Shown here: piece after piece, positions 34,439 through 42,153 of the stretch
Layout: every line of letters begins with the position of its first letter
Position numbering within the stretch: the first letter of the stretch is position 1
DNA from: Cytobacillus firmus DS1
GTDB lineage: Bacteria > Bacillota > Bacilli > Bacillales > Cytobacillaceae
NCBI RefSeq assembly: GCF_000565285.1
Contig: NZ_APVL01000006.1
Coordinates: 186,001-250,000, forward strand
Direction: 5' to 3'
Length of the DNA: 64,000 bases
Notes under the pieces: model-generated
The model's database searches: none
The model's input: the letters and a program-made list of their open reading frames with translations, nothing else
Told to the model about the DNA's origin: nothing
Program-made: the position numbers and the translations under genes

Positions 34439-34747
34439 TTGGAAGATAAAATATTGCGCAAGCTGTTCCTGGGGTTTATCCAAATCCATATACTTCACCA
34501 TGCAAAGGAGCAGCCTGTTTTCGGCGCTTGGATGGTGGAAGAGCTGAAAGAGCATGGATATAGCATCAGTTCCGGAACATTGTATCCTATCCTGCATTCG
34601 ATGGAATCAGACGGGCTGCTTCATCAGGAGAAGAAAAATGTAGATGGCCGAATCCGAAAATATTATACTGCAACAGAAAAAGGAATTTCGGTGCTGGAGG
34701 AAGCCAGAAAAAAAGCATATGAGCTTTTTAAAGAGATTAAAGATTAA
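34439..34747 (+). CDS. PadR-family transcriptional regulator
   Basis: A 102-residue regulator. The winged helix contains GAWMVEELKEHGYSISSGTL and YPILHSMESDGLL, then RKYYTATEKG, all diagnostic of PadR. It starts at a TTG, eight bases after AAGGAGG. The chrA gene follows 11 bases later, so the pair is one operon, probably autorepressed through the palindrome upstream. Similar PadR-ChrA pairs respond to chromate in other Firmicutes; the inducer here is inferred. Confidence 0.88.
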   Translation: MEDKILRKLFLGFIQIHILHHAKEQPVFGAWMVEELKEHGYSISSGTLYPILHSMESDGLLHQEKKNVDGRIRKYYTATEKGISVLEEARKKAYELFKEIKD

Positions 34748-34758
34748 AGGAGATGCAT

Positions 34759-35949
34759 ATGAACAAAAACAGAACTGGCTTAAAATCTTTACTGGAAATA
34801 TTAATGGTTTCAACAAGGCTTGGACTTACCTCTTTCGGGGGACCTGTAGCTCATCTCGGCTATTTTCACGATGAGTATGTCCGCAGAAGAAAATGGATGG
34901 ATGAGAAAAGCTATGCAGACTTAGTTGCACTTTGTCAGTTCCTGCCCGGACCGGCAAGCAGCCAGGTTGGCATTGGCATTGGTGTCATGAGGGCTGGAGT
35001 AGCCGGAGGCATTATGGCTTTCCTTGGTTTTACATTGCCATCTGTTATTGCCCTGGTTATTTTCGCCATTCTTCTTCAAGGCATTAATCCCGCTGAAGCA
35101 GGGTGGATCCATGGACTCAAAATTGTCGCGGTGGCTGTAGTGGCTCATGCGGTTTTGGGAATGGCACAAAAACTTGTACCTGACCTGCCGCGAAAAACGC
35201 TGGCACTGTTCGCGATTATCGTCACACTTTTATGGCAGACAGCCATTACTCAGGTTGCGGTCATTCTTATCTCTGGTTTTATTGGATTTTTAATCTATAA
35301 AAAGCATGCAGATAATGATGAAGCTCGGATCGATTTCCCCATTTCAAAAAGATTTGCCATTGGCTGTTTAGTGTTATTTTTCGCCCTTTTAATAGTTCTT
35401 CCCATTTTAAGGGAGTTAACCGCAATGGATTGGGTTGCTCTTTTTGACAGCTTTTATCGCTCCGGATCTCTGGTTTTCGGGGGAGGCCATGTTGTCCTTC
35501 CTTTGCTGGAACGTGAATTTGTCCCGACAGGCTGGCTAAGTGAAGAAGCTTTTCTTGCTGGCTACGGGGCAGCTCAGGCAGTGCCTGGGCCGTTATTTAC
35601 TTTTGCTGCCTATCTTGGAGCAGTGATGAATGGCTGGCAAGGCGGTTTGCTTGCAACTGCCGCGATCTTCCTGCCTGCCTTTCTGCTGATATTAGGCACG
35701 CTCCCATTTTGGGACACACTACGCAGCAATCCTAACATAAAGGGTGCATTAATGGGTGTAAATGCTGCAGTTGTCGGCATTTTAATCGCTGCCTTCTATC
35801 ACCCAATTTGGACGAGCAGCATCCTGGATCCTGCTGATTTTGCTTTTGCAGCAGTCCTATTCAGCATGCTTGTTTATTGGAAGCTTCCACCCTGGATTAT
35901 TGTTGTGACAGGAGCCGTTGGCGGTACTTTATTAGGAATTATATTTTAG
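34759..35949 (+). CDS. chrA: chromate transporter ChrA
   Basis: A 396-residue membrane protein with the two homologous halves of the long-chain CHR family: TSFGGPVAHLGYFHDEYV with CQFLPGPASSQVGIGIG in the first, and LVFGGGHVVLPLLERE with AAQAVPGPLFTFAAYLG in the second. It exports chromate in proton-coupled fashion, conferring resistance. ATG 34759 is preferred over 34753 because AAAGGAGA stands five bases before it. Second gene of the PadR operon with its own terminator. Confidence 0.93.
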   Translation: MNKNRTGLKSLLEILMVSTRLGLTSFGGPVAHLGYFHDEYVRRRKWMDEKSYADLVALCQFLPGPASSQVGIGIGVMRAGVAGGIMAFLGFTLPSVIALVIFAILLQGINPAEAGWIHGLKIVAVAVVAHAVLGMAQKLVPDLPRKTLALFAIIVTLLWQTAITQVAVILISGFIGFLIYKKHADNDEARIDFPISKRFAIGCLVLFFALLIVLPILRELTAMDWVALFDSFYRSGSLVFGGGHVVLPLLEREFVPTGWLSEEAFLAGYGAAQAVPGPLFTFAAYLGAVMNGWQGGLLATAAIFLPAFLLILGTLPFWDTLRSNPNIKGALMGVNAAVVGILIAAFYHPIWTSSILDPADFAFAAVLFSMLVYWKLPPWIIVVTGAVGGTLLGIIF

Positions 35950-35954
35950 ATACG

Positions 35955-35984
35955 AAAAGCTGCCATATTTGTTTGGCAGCTTTT
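35955..35984. terminator. bidirectional terminator
   Basis: AAAAGCTGCCA and TGGCAGCTTTT form a perfect 11-bp stem, serving chrA (+) and the sensor kinase gene (-). Confidence 0.9.
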
Positions 35985-35986
35985 TT

Positions 35987-37714
35987 CTATATTGGAATTT
36001 CAAGTATAATTTTTGTCCCTTTGCTTTCTTCTGAATAAACATTTATGCTACCGCCCGCAGCTCTTGCCCGCTCTTCCATGCTAAATAGGCCGACTCCTCT
36101 TGAAACTGCATTAACATTGAAACCTTTGCCTTTATCTTCAATGACAATACGGATTTCTTCTTCCATTTGCCTGATTGTAACTGCTGCTTCATCTGTTTCA
36201 GCATATTTCCTTATATTCGTCAGTGCCTCCTGAATGATTCTATAGATGGTGATTTCTATATTTGAACCAAGGCGGGAAGCCAGGTAACAATCAAAATGGA
36301 CGTTGATATTATGATGTTCTGAAAAACGGACCAGGTAGGATCGGATTGCTGGTATCAGACCGAGATCATCAAGCACGGAGGGACGAAGCTCCCATGAAAG
36401 GTCCCGCAGTTCTTCAATGATCTCAGCAGCCTCATCCTGCATTTGGTCAAGCAGCGGGTGGCTTATTTCTGCCTGAAGCCTATTAATGGTAATCAGATGG
36501 CTGTACAAATTCTGTCCTATTCCGTCATGAAGTTCCCGGGACAGCCTTTTCCGTTCATCCTCTTGAACATCTATTATTCTTGTCATCATTTTTTGCAGCT
36601 CTTCTTCTGCATTTTTTCGCTGCGTGACTTCATGTCGAATCGCGAGGTGCTGATAGGGTTTCCCTTTTTCATTAAGGAAAGGGACGATCGTGGTATCCAC
36701 CCAATAATACGTTCCATCCTTAGCTCTGTTCTTGATCTCGCCTTTCCATACCCTCCCGGATGAAATGGTCCTCCATAAATCTCTGAAGAAATCTTTGGAA
36801 TGGTACCCTGAGTTTATAATTCTATGATCCTTGCCCAGCAATTCTTCCCGTGAATATTTTGAGATGCTGCAGAATTGATCATTCACATACGTAATCGTGC
36901 CTTTCTGATCGGTAATGGCCACAATGGATGAAGAATCCAGGGCAAACTTTAAATCAATCAGCTCGTTTACGGAATTTTTCAGCTCCTCGACAACACGCTT
37001 ATATTCAGTTATTTCCTTCCGGATTGCCAGGTATTTATACGGCTTCCCTTTTTCATCAATAAAAGGAACGATCGTAGTATCTACCCAATAATAAGTTCCG
37101 TCTTTTGCTTTGTTTTTAATTTCTCCGCGCCAGACTTCCCCGTTCGAAATGGTGGTCCAAAGACTTTCCATAAAATCCTTGGAATGGTTTGAAGAGTTGA
37201 TAATTCTATGGTCTTTGCCAATCAGCTCTTCCGCAGAATATTTCGATACCTCACAGAACTTTTCATTCACATAGGTGATTTTTCCTTTTCTGTCTGTAAA
37301 GGCGACAATTGTAGATTCATCAAGGGCAAATTGAAGGTCAACCAATTCCTTTAACGGATATGACTGCTGCTTTTTTAAGCGGGAACTGTCTTTGACTGAG
37401 TGAAAGACGATTAAATAATAGCTTTCATCTGCGAGCTTGAAAGAATTAATTCTATAAAAAATTGAAAATATTCCACCACTGCGATGCTCTCCATACTGGT
37501 GAACCACTTTACCCTCTTCTGTTTCAAGCAGAGTGATCTCCGGAAGCAGTTCCTTAAGACTCTTCCCCTCCAGCTCCTGTCCGCTATATCCAAATTGCTC
37601 CTGTGCCTGCTCGTTCGTATAAGAGATGTTCCCAAATCTATTTACAAGTATCGTTGCATCACTGGAATCAGGATCAATCTCTCTCTTTTTTGCCAGCTGA
37701 TTATTCCTGTCCAT
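35987..37714 (-). CDS. three-PAS sensor histidine kinase, NarL-family partner
   Basis: A 575-residue soluble kinase. PAS 1 (about 15-110) is divergent. PAS 2 (about 118-240) and PAS 3 (about 250-372) are near copies of one another, both with GKDHRIINS and AKDGTYYWVDTTIVPF, showing a recent internal duplication of about 128 codons. The HisKA_3 domain has the phosphorylated histidine in LSRELHDGIGQNLYSH; the ATPase has IIQEALTNIRKYA and IEDKGKGFNV. There is no membrane segment and no four-cysteine cluster as in NreB. It is the last gene of the putative nitrate operon and probably phosphorylates the adjacent NreC-like regulator. Confidence 0.88.
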   Translation of the reverse strand: MDRNNQLAKKREIDPDSSDATILVNRFGNISYTNEQAQEQFGYSGQELEGKSLKELLPEITLLETEEGKVVHQYGEHRSGGIFSIFYRINSFKLADESYYLIVFHSVKDSSRLKKQQSYPLKELVDLQFALDESTIVAFTDRKGKITYVNEKFCEVSKYSAEELIGKDHRIINSSNHSKDFMESLWTTISNGEVWRGEIKNKAKDGTYYWVDTTIVPFIDEKGKPYKYLAIRKEITEYKRVVEELKNSVNELIDLKFALDSSSIVAITDQKGTITYVNDQFCSISKYSREELLGKDHRIINSGYHSKDFFRDLWRTISSGRVWKGEIKNRAKDGTYYWVDTTIVPFLNEKGKPYQHLAIRHEVTQRKNAEEELQKMMTRIIDVQEDERKRLSRELHDGIGQNLYSHLITINRLQAEISHPLLDQMQDEAAEIIEELRDLSWELRPSVLDDLGLIPAIRSYLVRFSEHHNINVHFDCYLASRLGSNIEITIYRIIQEALTNIRKYAETDEAAVTIRQMEEEIRIVIEDKGKGFNVNAVSRGVGLFSMEERARAAGGSINVYSEESKGTKIILEIPI

Positions 37715-37738
37715 TCACGTTCCTCCAGTTGCATTTTT

Positions 37739-38191
37739 TTAACCATTCAGCTTTTTTTCAAGTGTCCTGGCTGCATCCCTTGCTGTACTTTGCCTGCTTT
37801 CACTTATAGGCTGCTCCGACCGGTTCCCGATCAAGAGGACCCCCTTGGGGACCCCGTTAAAATGAATGGGCACAGCATATGCATGCTTAAGTCCTTCAGC
37901 AAGCATAATCGGGTATTCCAATGCTTTGCCGGCAATATTTTCAGGGAAGTTGTCCACATACATCGGCCTTCCGGTTGAAATCACTTTCCCTGCAATGCCT
38001 TTGCCGTACCTCACTGTAATCCGCTTATATTTTTCATTGCTGTTTCCTGCGGCATAATGCCATTTTACATCCGGGCCATCAGTATTCTGCAGTGCCAATC
38101 CAACAAAATCACATTCAAGCTCTGTCAGCACCTTTTCACAAGCCTGATCCACTAGTACGCTTTCGCCGGGACTGCACCCCTTATATTCCAT
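37739..38191 (-). CDS. GAF-domain protein, NreA-like nitrate sensor
   Basis: About 150 residues forming one GAF domain: VRYGKGIAGKVISTGRPMYV, then PVHFNG-like core and GVPKGVLLIGNRS. In staphylococci NreA is a GAF protein that binds nitrate and restrains the NreB kinase. Position between an NreC-type regulator and a HisKA_3 kinase, and next to a nitrate transporter gene, supports the same role here. The start is the ATG at 38191, overlapping the end of the regulator gene by 11 bases; a TTG two codons earlier is possible. Confidence 0.8.
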   Translation of the reverse strand: MEYKGCSPGESVLVDQACEKVLTELECDFVGLALQNTDGPDVKWHYAAGNSNEKYKRITVRYGKGIAGKVISTGRPMYVDNFPENIAGKALEYPIMLAEGLKHAYAVPIHFNGVPKGVLLIGNRSEQPISESRQSTARDAARTLEKKLNG

Positions 38192-38834
38192 AGCCAAGCA
38201 GCCCTTTCTTTAAGGCATAAGCAACAAGCTCCGGCCTGGTTTTCATCTGAAGTTTTTCCATTAAATTACCTTTATGTGTTTCAACTGTCTTTACACTAAT
38301 CACAAGCTGTTCCGCAATTTCCTTATTGGAAAACCCTTTGGCTATTAATGTAAGAACTTCTTTCTCCCTGTCGGAAAGAAGGTTGAATGTATCGGTGTTC
38401 CCCTGCTTCACACTTCCGATATATTCTTCCATCAGCCTTTTGGTTGCAGATGGATGTAAATACGCATTCCCGCTTGCAACAGACCGGATTGCTGCGAGCA
38501 GTTCATCATGAGGTGCACTCTTTAAAATACACCCGGAAGCGCCTGCTTGAATCGCCCTGAATAAATACTCTTCATCATCATGCATGGTCAAAATAAGGAT
38601 TGCTATTTCAGGCATTAATTTTTTTAATTCTGAGGTTGCCGACATGCCATCTTTCCCATGGGGCATGCTTAAATCCATGACAACCACATCAGGCTTTAAT
38701 TCCAGGGCCTGCTGAATCCCCTCATTGCCTTCAGAAGCTTCACCAACCACTTGCATGTCATCATGGTTATTTAAAAGCATTTTCAAACCCATCCTGACCA
38801 CCGCGTGGTCATCGCAAAGTAAAATATTGATCAA
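38181..38834 (-). CDS. NarL/NreC-type response regulator
   Basis: A 217-residue regulator. The receiver domain has the acidic pair in LLCDDHAVVRMGLK, the phospho-acceptor Asp in VVVMDLSMPHGKDG and the Lys in CILKSAPHDEL. The LuxR-type helix-turn-helix reads LSDREKEVLTLIAKGFSNKE, then IAEQLVISVKTVETHKGNLM. The start is a TTG preceded by GGGGGAG. It should bind the GGGAA/TTCCC palindromes upstream of the operon when phosphorylated (inference). Two histidine kinases flank it in the same cluster. Confidence 0.9.
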   Translation of the reverse strand: MINILLCDDHAVVRMGLKMLLNNHDDMQVVGEASEGNEGIQQALELKPDVVVMDLSMPHGKDGMSATSELKKLMPEIAILILTMHDDEEYLFRAIQAGASGCILKSAPHDELLAAIRSVASGNAYLHPSATKRLMEEYIGSVKQGNTDTFNLLSDREKEVLTLIAKGFSNKEIAEQLVISVKTVETHKGNLMEKLQMKTRPELVAYALKKGLLGYGI

Positions 38835-38867
38835 GCCCGCTCCCCCTTTGCATTTGTCCGTCTATAA

Positions 38868-39111
38868 AGTGAAACTTCAATCAGTGGGGGGCTTTATCCC
38901 CCACTGATTGTTAGTCGCGTTCTAGTGTCGCCAAGATCTCCGCTAGCGCTTCGATCAATCGACACTACGAACCCGATTGGTTCAACTAAGCCTCTGCCTG
39001 CGCCTCGGCAAGTTTCACTGTATCTACCAATCGGGCCTTTACGGGCAGTTTGAACCCCACTTATCCTCCTTTGATTCCTCTGAGTCTTGAAGTGGGGGTC
39101 TTACTGCCCGT
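38868..39111. other. structured intergenic element of unknown type
   Basis: At least five helices nest or join within 244 bp: AGTGAAACTT (38868) with AAGTTTCACT (39010); CAATCAGTGGGGG with CCCCCACTGATTG (38878-38910); TAGTGTCG with CGACACTA (38923-38967); CCCGATTGG with CCAATCGGG (38972-39035); ACGGGCAGT with ACTGCCCGT (39041-39111), enclosing CCCCACTT/AAGTGGGG. It is GC-richer than its surroundings, has no reading frame with a ribosome site, and separates the kinase gene at 39183 from the regulator gene at 38834. It could be a structured RNA or a remnant of a non-autonomous IS200/IS605-like element. Confidence 0.65.
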
Positions 39112-39138
39112 TAGACTGCGATAAAAATCTGTAATAGG

Positions 39139-39173
39139 CAACAAGGGAGCCGCTGTATGCAGATCCCTTGTTG
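39139..39173. other. hairpin downstream of the input-less kinase gene
   Basis: CAACAAGGGA and TCCCTTGTTG form a perfect 10-bp stem with a 15-base loop, 10 bases past the kinase stop. On the minus strand a T-run occurs only about 11 bases later, so termination would be inefficient. Confidence 0.55.
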
Positions 39174-39182
39174 AGTATAATC

Positions 39183-39833
39183 TTAGTATAAAGGAAGGGT
39201 AATATCTATTGAAGTCCCTTCCCCGATTTTTGAGCTGATGATGCATTTGCCGTTGATTAACAGCATTCTCTCCATCATGGCAGCAATGCCGGCTGAGTTT
39301 TTCATTGCGGCATCTACATCAAAGCCCTTCCCCTTATCTTTAATAGTGATTGAAAGCTTTCCCGGTTTCCACCGAAGAATAATGCCTGCACTCATTGTGT
39401 CAGCATATCTTGCAATGTTAGCCAGGGCTTCCTGGCAAACACGGAAAAGTGTAATCCTTTCCTGTTCCCTGATTTGCACTTCCTTTCCCTCATTCTGAAG
39501 ATCAACAATGATTCCATAGGTCGAAGTGTATAATTTCAGATAACTTTTCAGAGCAGGCAAGAGACCGAGCGTTCCTAAAGCAGGGGGATGCAATTCCACA
39601 GCCAGAAGCCTGATTTCCTGAATTGTTTTCTCCATCATTTGTGCCATATCCCCTATATAGCCCTTCATCTCCGGCTGATCGACAGCTGTCTGAATGAACT
39701 GCATGCCTGTGTATAGACTGTAAAGCGTCTGCCCTACCCCTTCGTGAAGCTCCTGGGCAATGCGCTTGATCTCATCTTCCTGAGATTGAATAATATATGA
39801 ACTGATATTTTTCTTTGCCGGCTGGGTTTCCAT
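39183..39833 (-). CDS. sensor-less histidine kinase of the HisKA_3 family
   Basis: A 216-residue protein made only of dimerisation and ATPase domains: the phospho-histidine in IAQELHEGVGQTLYSLYTG, the N-box in FRVCQEALANIARYA, and IKDKGKGFDVDAAM. No PAS, GAF, HAMP or membrane segment precedes the catalytic core. The gene starts 35 bases after the stop of the narK-PAS gene with a strong AAAGGAGGAGGG site. Its own frame is open upstream through that stop. I infer that the PAS domain of the transporter may supply the missing input. Confidence 0.88.
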   Translation of the reverse strand: METQPAKKNISSYIIQSQEDEIKRIAQELHEGVGQTLYSLYTGMQFIQTAVDQPEMKGYIGDMAQMMEKTIQEIRLLAVELHPPALGTLGLLPALKSYLKLYTSTYGIIVDLQNEGKEVQIREQERITLFRVCQEALANIARYADTMSAGIILRWKPGKLSITIKDKGKGFDVDAAMKNSAGIAAMMERMLLINGKCIISSKIGEGTSIDITLPLY

Positions 39834-39868
39834 TTCATCCCTCCTCCTTTTAAATTTATTTTTTTCTT

Positions 39869-41386
39869 TTATTTTGCTTTTTTAACCCGATGGCTGGAAA
39901 TATCGCTGAACATGCCTGCATATTGGACTACATCTCCGGCGTCATTTTTAATCGCGCTAATGGTCAGCCACTGGAGATATTCTTCCCCATCCTTGCGGGA
40001 ATTCCATATTTCCCCTTGCCAGAATCCATTGTTTTCAATTGAAGTCCACAAGTCCTGGTAAAAGCCTTTAGACTGCTTTCCTGATTTAAGGATACTCGGA
40101 TTTTTGCCGACTACTTCCTCTTGCTTATAACCGGTAATTTCTGTGAAAGCAGGGTTTACAGAAATAATCTTTCCGTTCTTATCTGTAACCAGAATGCCTT
40201 CGATTGTATGATCGATCACCTGACTCGCAATTTCCATCCTTCCCTGGAAATACATCCAAACAACCAGAATCAGGCTGGCGAGGGCAACCTGAGATAATGC
40301 CATAAAACCAATTGCATAATGCCCTGTAATGTTAAATAGAAGAGTCAAAAGCAGCGGAGGGAAAAATCCGCCAAGGCCGCCCATCGCAGACACAATTCCG
40401 TTTACGATACCTGCCTGCTTTTGGAAGTACATAGGCACGAGCTTAAAGATAACTCCGTTTCCAATTCCTGCTGATAGAGCAATGCTTAAGCATCCGAATG
40501 TATACCATGTAATAGACGGAGATAGAGATAGGATCACCGCAGAAATGGTGTAAACTCCAAAAACAAACATCAGCAAAATTAAAGAGTGAAAACGATCAGC
40601 AAGCCAGCCGCCTATTGGTCTCATGGCAGTTGCAAGAACAATGAAACCTGCTGTTCTTAATCCTGCATCAACTTTATCAAGTTCAAAGTGAGCTACAAGG
40701 AAGTTTGGCAAATAAATGGTGAATGCCACAAATGATCCAAAGGTAATAAAATAGAATAAGCTCAATAGCCATAGTTTTTCATTTTTATAGACCCCTTTTA
40801 TTTGCTCAAGCAGCGGAGTCTGTACTTTAACTTCTTTTTTATCCCCGAGGAAGAAGTTGGCCGCAATGAAAATCCCCAGCAGAACAAGGTAAATCTGTAC
40901 GGTTAGTGACCATCCAAATTTTGTGGCAACAACTGGTGCTGCAAAGGCAGTGATGGCTGTTCCAAGATTCCCTGCCCCGTAAATGCCATTTACAAACCCG
41001 TGACGCTCCTTTGGGTAATACTTCGGAAGAGAAGTAACACCAACAGAGAATACCGCTCCTCCAAGGCCGAGGAATAAGCCCCCGATAAGCAAATCAGTAA
41101 TAGAATCTGCTATGCTTATATAATAGACTGGAAATAATAGAAGAATAAAGCTCAGCATAAAGATTACTCTGGCGCCAAACTGATTAGCATAATATCCCAG
41201 AGGTATGCGGAGCAGCGATCCGAGGATGACCGGAACAGCTGTTACAAGGGCAAGCTTATCGGCTGGGATATTGATATCTTCCTTTATAAATGGCATTAGA
41301 GAGGATATCAGCACCCAAACCATAAACCCGGCAACTAAGTTTAACGTCTGCAATGGAAGCTGTATTTTTCTTATCATTTTATTCAC
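39869..41386 (-). CDS. NarK-type nitrate/nitrite transporter fused to a PAS domain
   Basis: A 505-residue fusion. Residues about 1-380 are a 12-helix major facilitator protein with the NarK signatures GIYGAGNLGTAITAFAAP and GIVSAMGGLGGFFPP and the helix-2 arginine in LRIPLGYYANQFGAR. Residues about 384-505 are a PAS domain with its PAC extension (IEGILVTDKNGKIISVNPAF, then GKNPSILKSGKQSKGFY), related to PAS 2 and 3 of the kinase at 35987. Ordinary NarK proteins lack this domain. The start is a GTG overlapping the previous stop (GTGA); the input-less kinase gene follows. Confidence 0.9.
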   Translation of the reverse strand: MNKMIRKIQLPLQTLNLVAGFMVWVLISSLMPFIKEDINIPADKLALVTAVPVILGSLLRIPLGYYANQFGARVIFMLSFILLLFPVYYISIADSITDLLIGGLFLGLGGAVFSVGVTSLPKYYPKERHGFVNGIYGAGNLGTAITAFAAPVVATKFGWSLTVQIYLVLLGIFIAANFFLGDKKEVKVQTPLLEQIKGVYKNEKLWLLSLFYFITFGSFVAFTIYLPNFLVAHFELDKVDAGLRTAGFIVLATAMRPIGGWLADRFHSLILLMFVFGVYTISAVILSLSPSITWYTFGCLSIALSAGIGNGVIFKLVPMYFQKQAGIVNGIVSAMGGLGGFFPPLLLTLLFNITGHYAIGFMALSQVALASLILVVWMYFQGRMEIASQVIDHTIEGILVTDKNGKIISVNPAFTEITGYKQEEVVGKNPSILKSGKQSKGFYQDLWTSIENNGFWQGEIWNSRKDGEEYLQWLTISAIKNDAGDVVQYAGMFSDISSHRVKKAK

Positions 41387-41658
41387 GCTCTCTTCTTAAT
41401 TACATATTTTAATCCGGCTTCCTGATCACTTGCAGCCCACTGGGTCTCGGATGCTTCTACAGAGGAGGTCAGCGGAACCGCAAAAAAGTTCATTTTATCA
41501 AAATAAATCCGCAAGTGTGTTCCATCAGGACAAAGTCCTGTTTTTTCAATTATCTTAGGAACGAATGGTGCTTTATCACTTCCATCTTCATCTAAAATTG
41601 CCACCTGAACCTTCTCCCGGACAAATCTATCCAGATCCTCTTTTTTAATGTGCTCCAC
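41383..41658 (-). CDS. small uncharacterised protein of the nitrate operon
   Basis: About 91 residues, beginning VEHIKKEDLDRFVREKVQVA. The reading frame is open as far as 41736, but the GTG at 41658 is chosen because it lies ten bases after AGAGGG and overlaps the preceding gene's stop by 14 bases, as in coupled translation. It overlaps the narK-PAS start by four bases. Mixed alpha/beta, no membrane segment; one conserved-looking segment GLCPDGTHLRIYFDKMNFFA with a single cysteine. No domain recognised. Its position suggests a chaperone or accessory role for the reductase or transporter. Confidence 0.7.
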   Translation of the reverse strand: MEHIKKEDLDRFVREKVQVAILDEDGSDKAPFVPKIIEKTGLCPDGTHLRIYFDKMNFFAVPLTSSVEASETQWAASDQEAGLKYVIKKRA

Positions 41659-41956
41659 AGCTGCCGCACCCTCTTTTGGCAGGGTAAACATACATCTGGT
41701 ATCCCTGAAGATATTTCCAGAAGGATTCTCCTGCATTTTCTTCTATAAATTCAATAGTTTCCTCTTCGGATTTCCATTTGCTCATGCCTTTTACCTCTGC
41801 TACAACAATGTCCATCCCGTCATGTGACTTTTCATCCAAGTACCAGTTGAGGCGGACTCCCTTAAAGAGTTCAGAGAGGATCTGATTAACTTCCGGAGCA
41901 AAATCCCCGGATTGTTCTCTTACAAAGCAAAAATCAAGATATGTTTCACTGTTCAT
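41645..41956 (-). CDS. small uncharacterised protein with C-terminal CxxC
   Basis: About 103 residues beginning MNSETYLDFCFVREQSGDF and ending YVYPAKRGCGSCGAH. The extreme C-terminal CxxC could bind a metal or take part in thiol chemistry. The middle is acidic (WKSEEETIEFIEENAG). An earlier GTG at 41965 would overlap the previous stop (GTGA); the ATG lies ten bases after GAGGG. No family recognised. It is tightly packed between genes for a small membrane protein and another small protein. Confidence 0.7.
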   Translation of the reverse strand: MNSETYLDFCFVREQSGDFAPEVNQILSELFKGVRLNWYLDEKSHDGMDIVVAEVKGMSKWKSEEETIEFIEENAGESFWKYLQGYQMYVYPAKRGCGSCGAH

Positions 41957-41961
41957 TAATA

Positions 41962-42153
41962 TCACGCCCTCATGTTAATCGTCTTTTTATAAGCGAATAC
42001 AGCCAAGGGAAAAAGAACAATATTCAGCCCGCCGAAAATCAGTACATTTTCATAGTTTTCGTAATAATATTGGTGGACCATATATTGAGTAAAGACAATA
42101 TTCATCATTAAAATTGCGGCCAAAATAAGGACTCCAAGGTATCTACGCTTCAT
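41962..42153 (-). CDS. small two-helix membrane protein of the nitrate operon
   Basis: A 63-residue protein with two predicted membrane helices (VLILAAILMMNIVFTQYM and VLIFGGLNIVLFPLAVFA) joined by a Tyr/His-rich loop QYYYENYENV. It overlaps the end of the Rieske gene by 11 bases. It may anchor or organise the reductase complex at the membrane. No family recognised. Confidence 0.7.
   Translation of the reverse strand: MKRRYLGVLILAAILMMNIVFTQYMVHQYYYENYENVLIFGGLNIVLFPLAVFAYKKTINMRA

Noticed and set aside
39139-39173. strong terminator separating the operon's two halves
   Set aside because: The stem is perfect but the T-run is too far downstream on the transcribed strand for a confident terminator call, so it is listed only as a hairpin.
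39061-39246. 61-codon frame over the structured element
   Set aside because: No ribosome site and it runs through the hairpins; the DNA is better explained by its inverted repeats.
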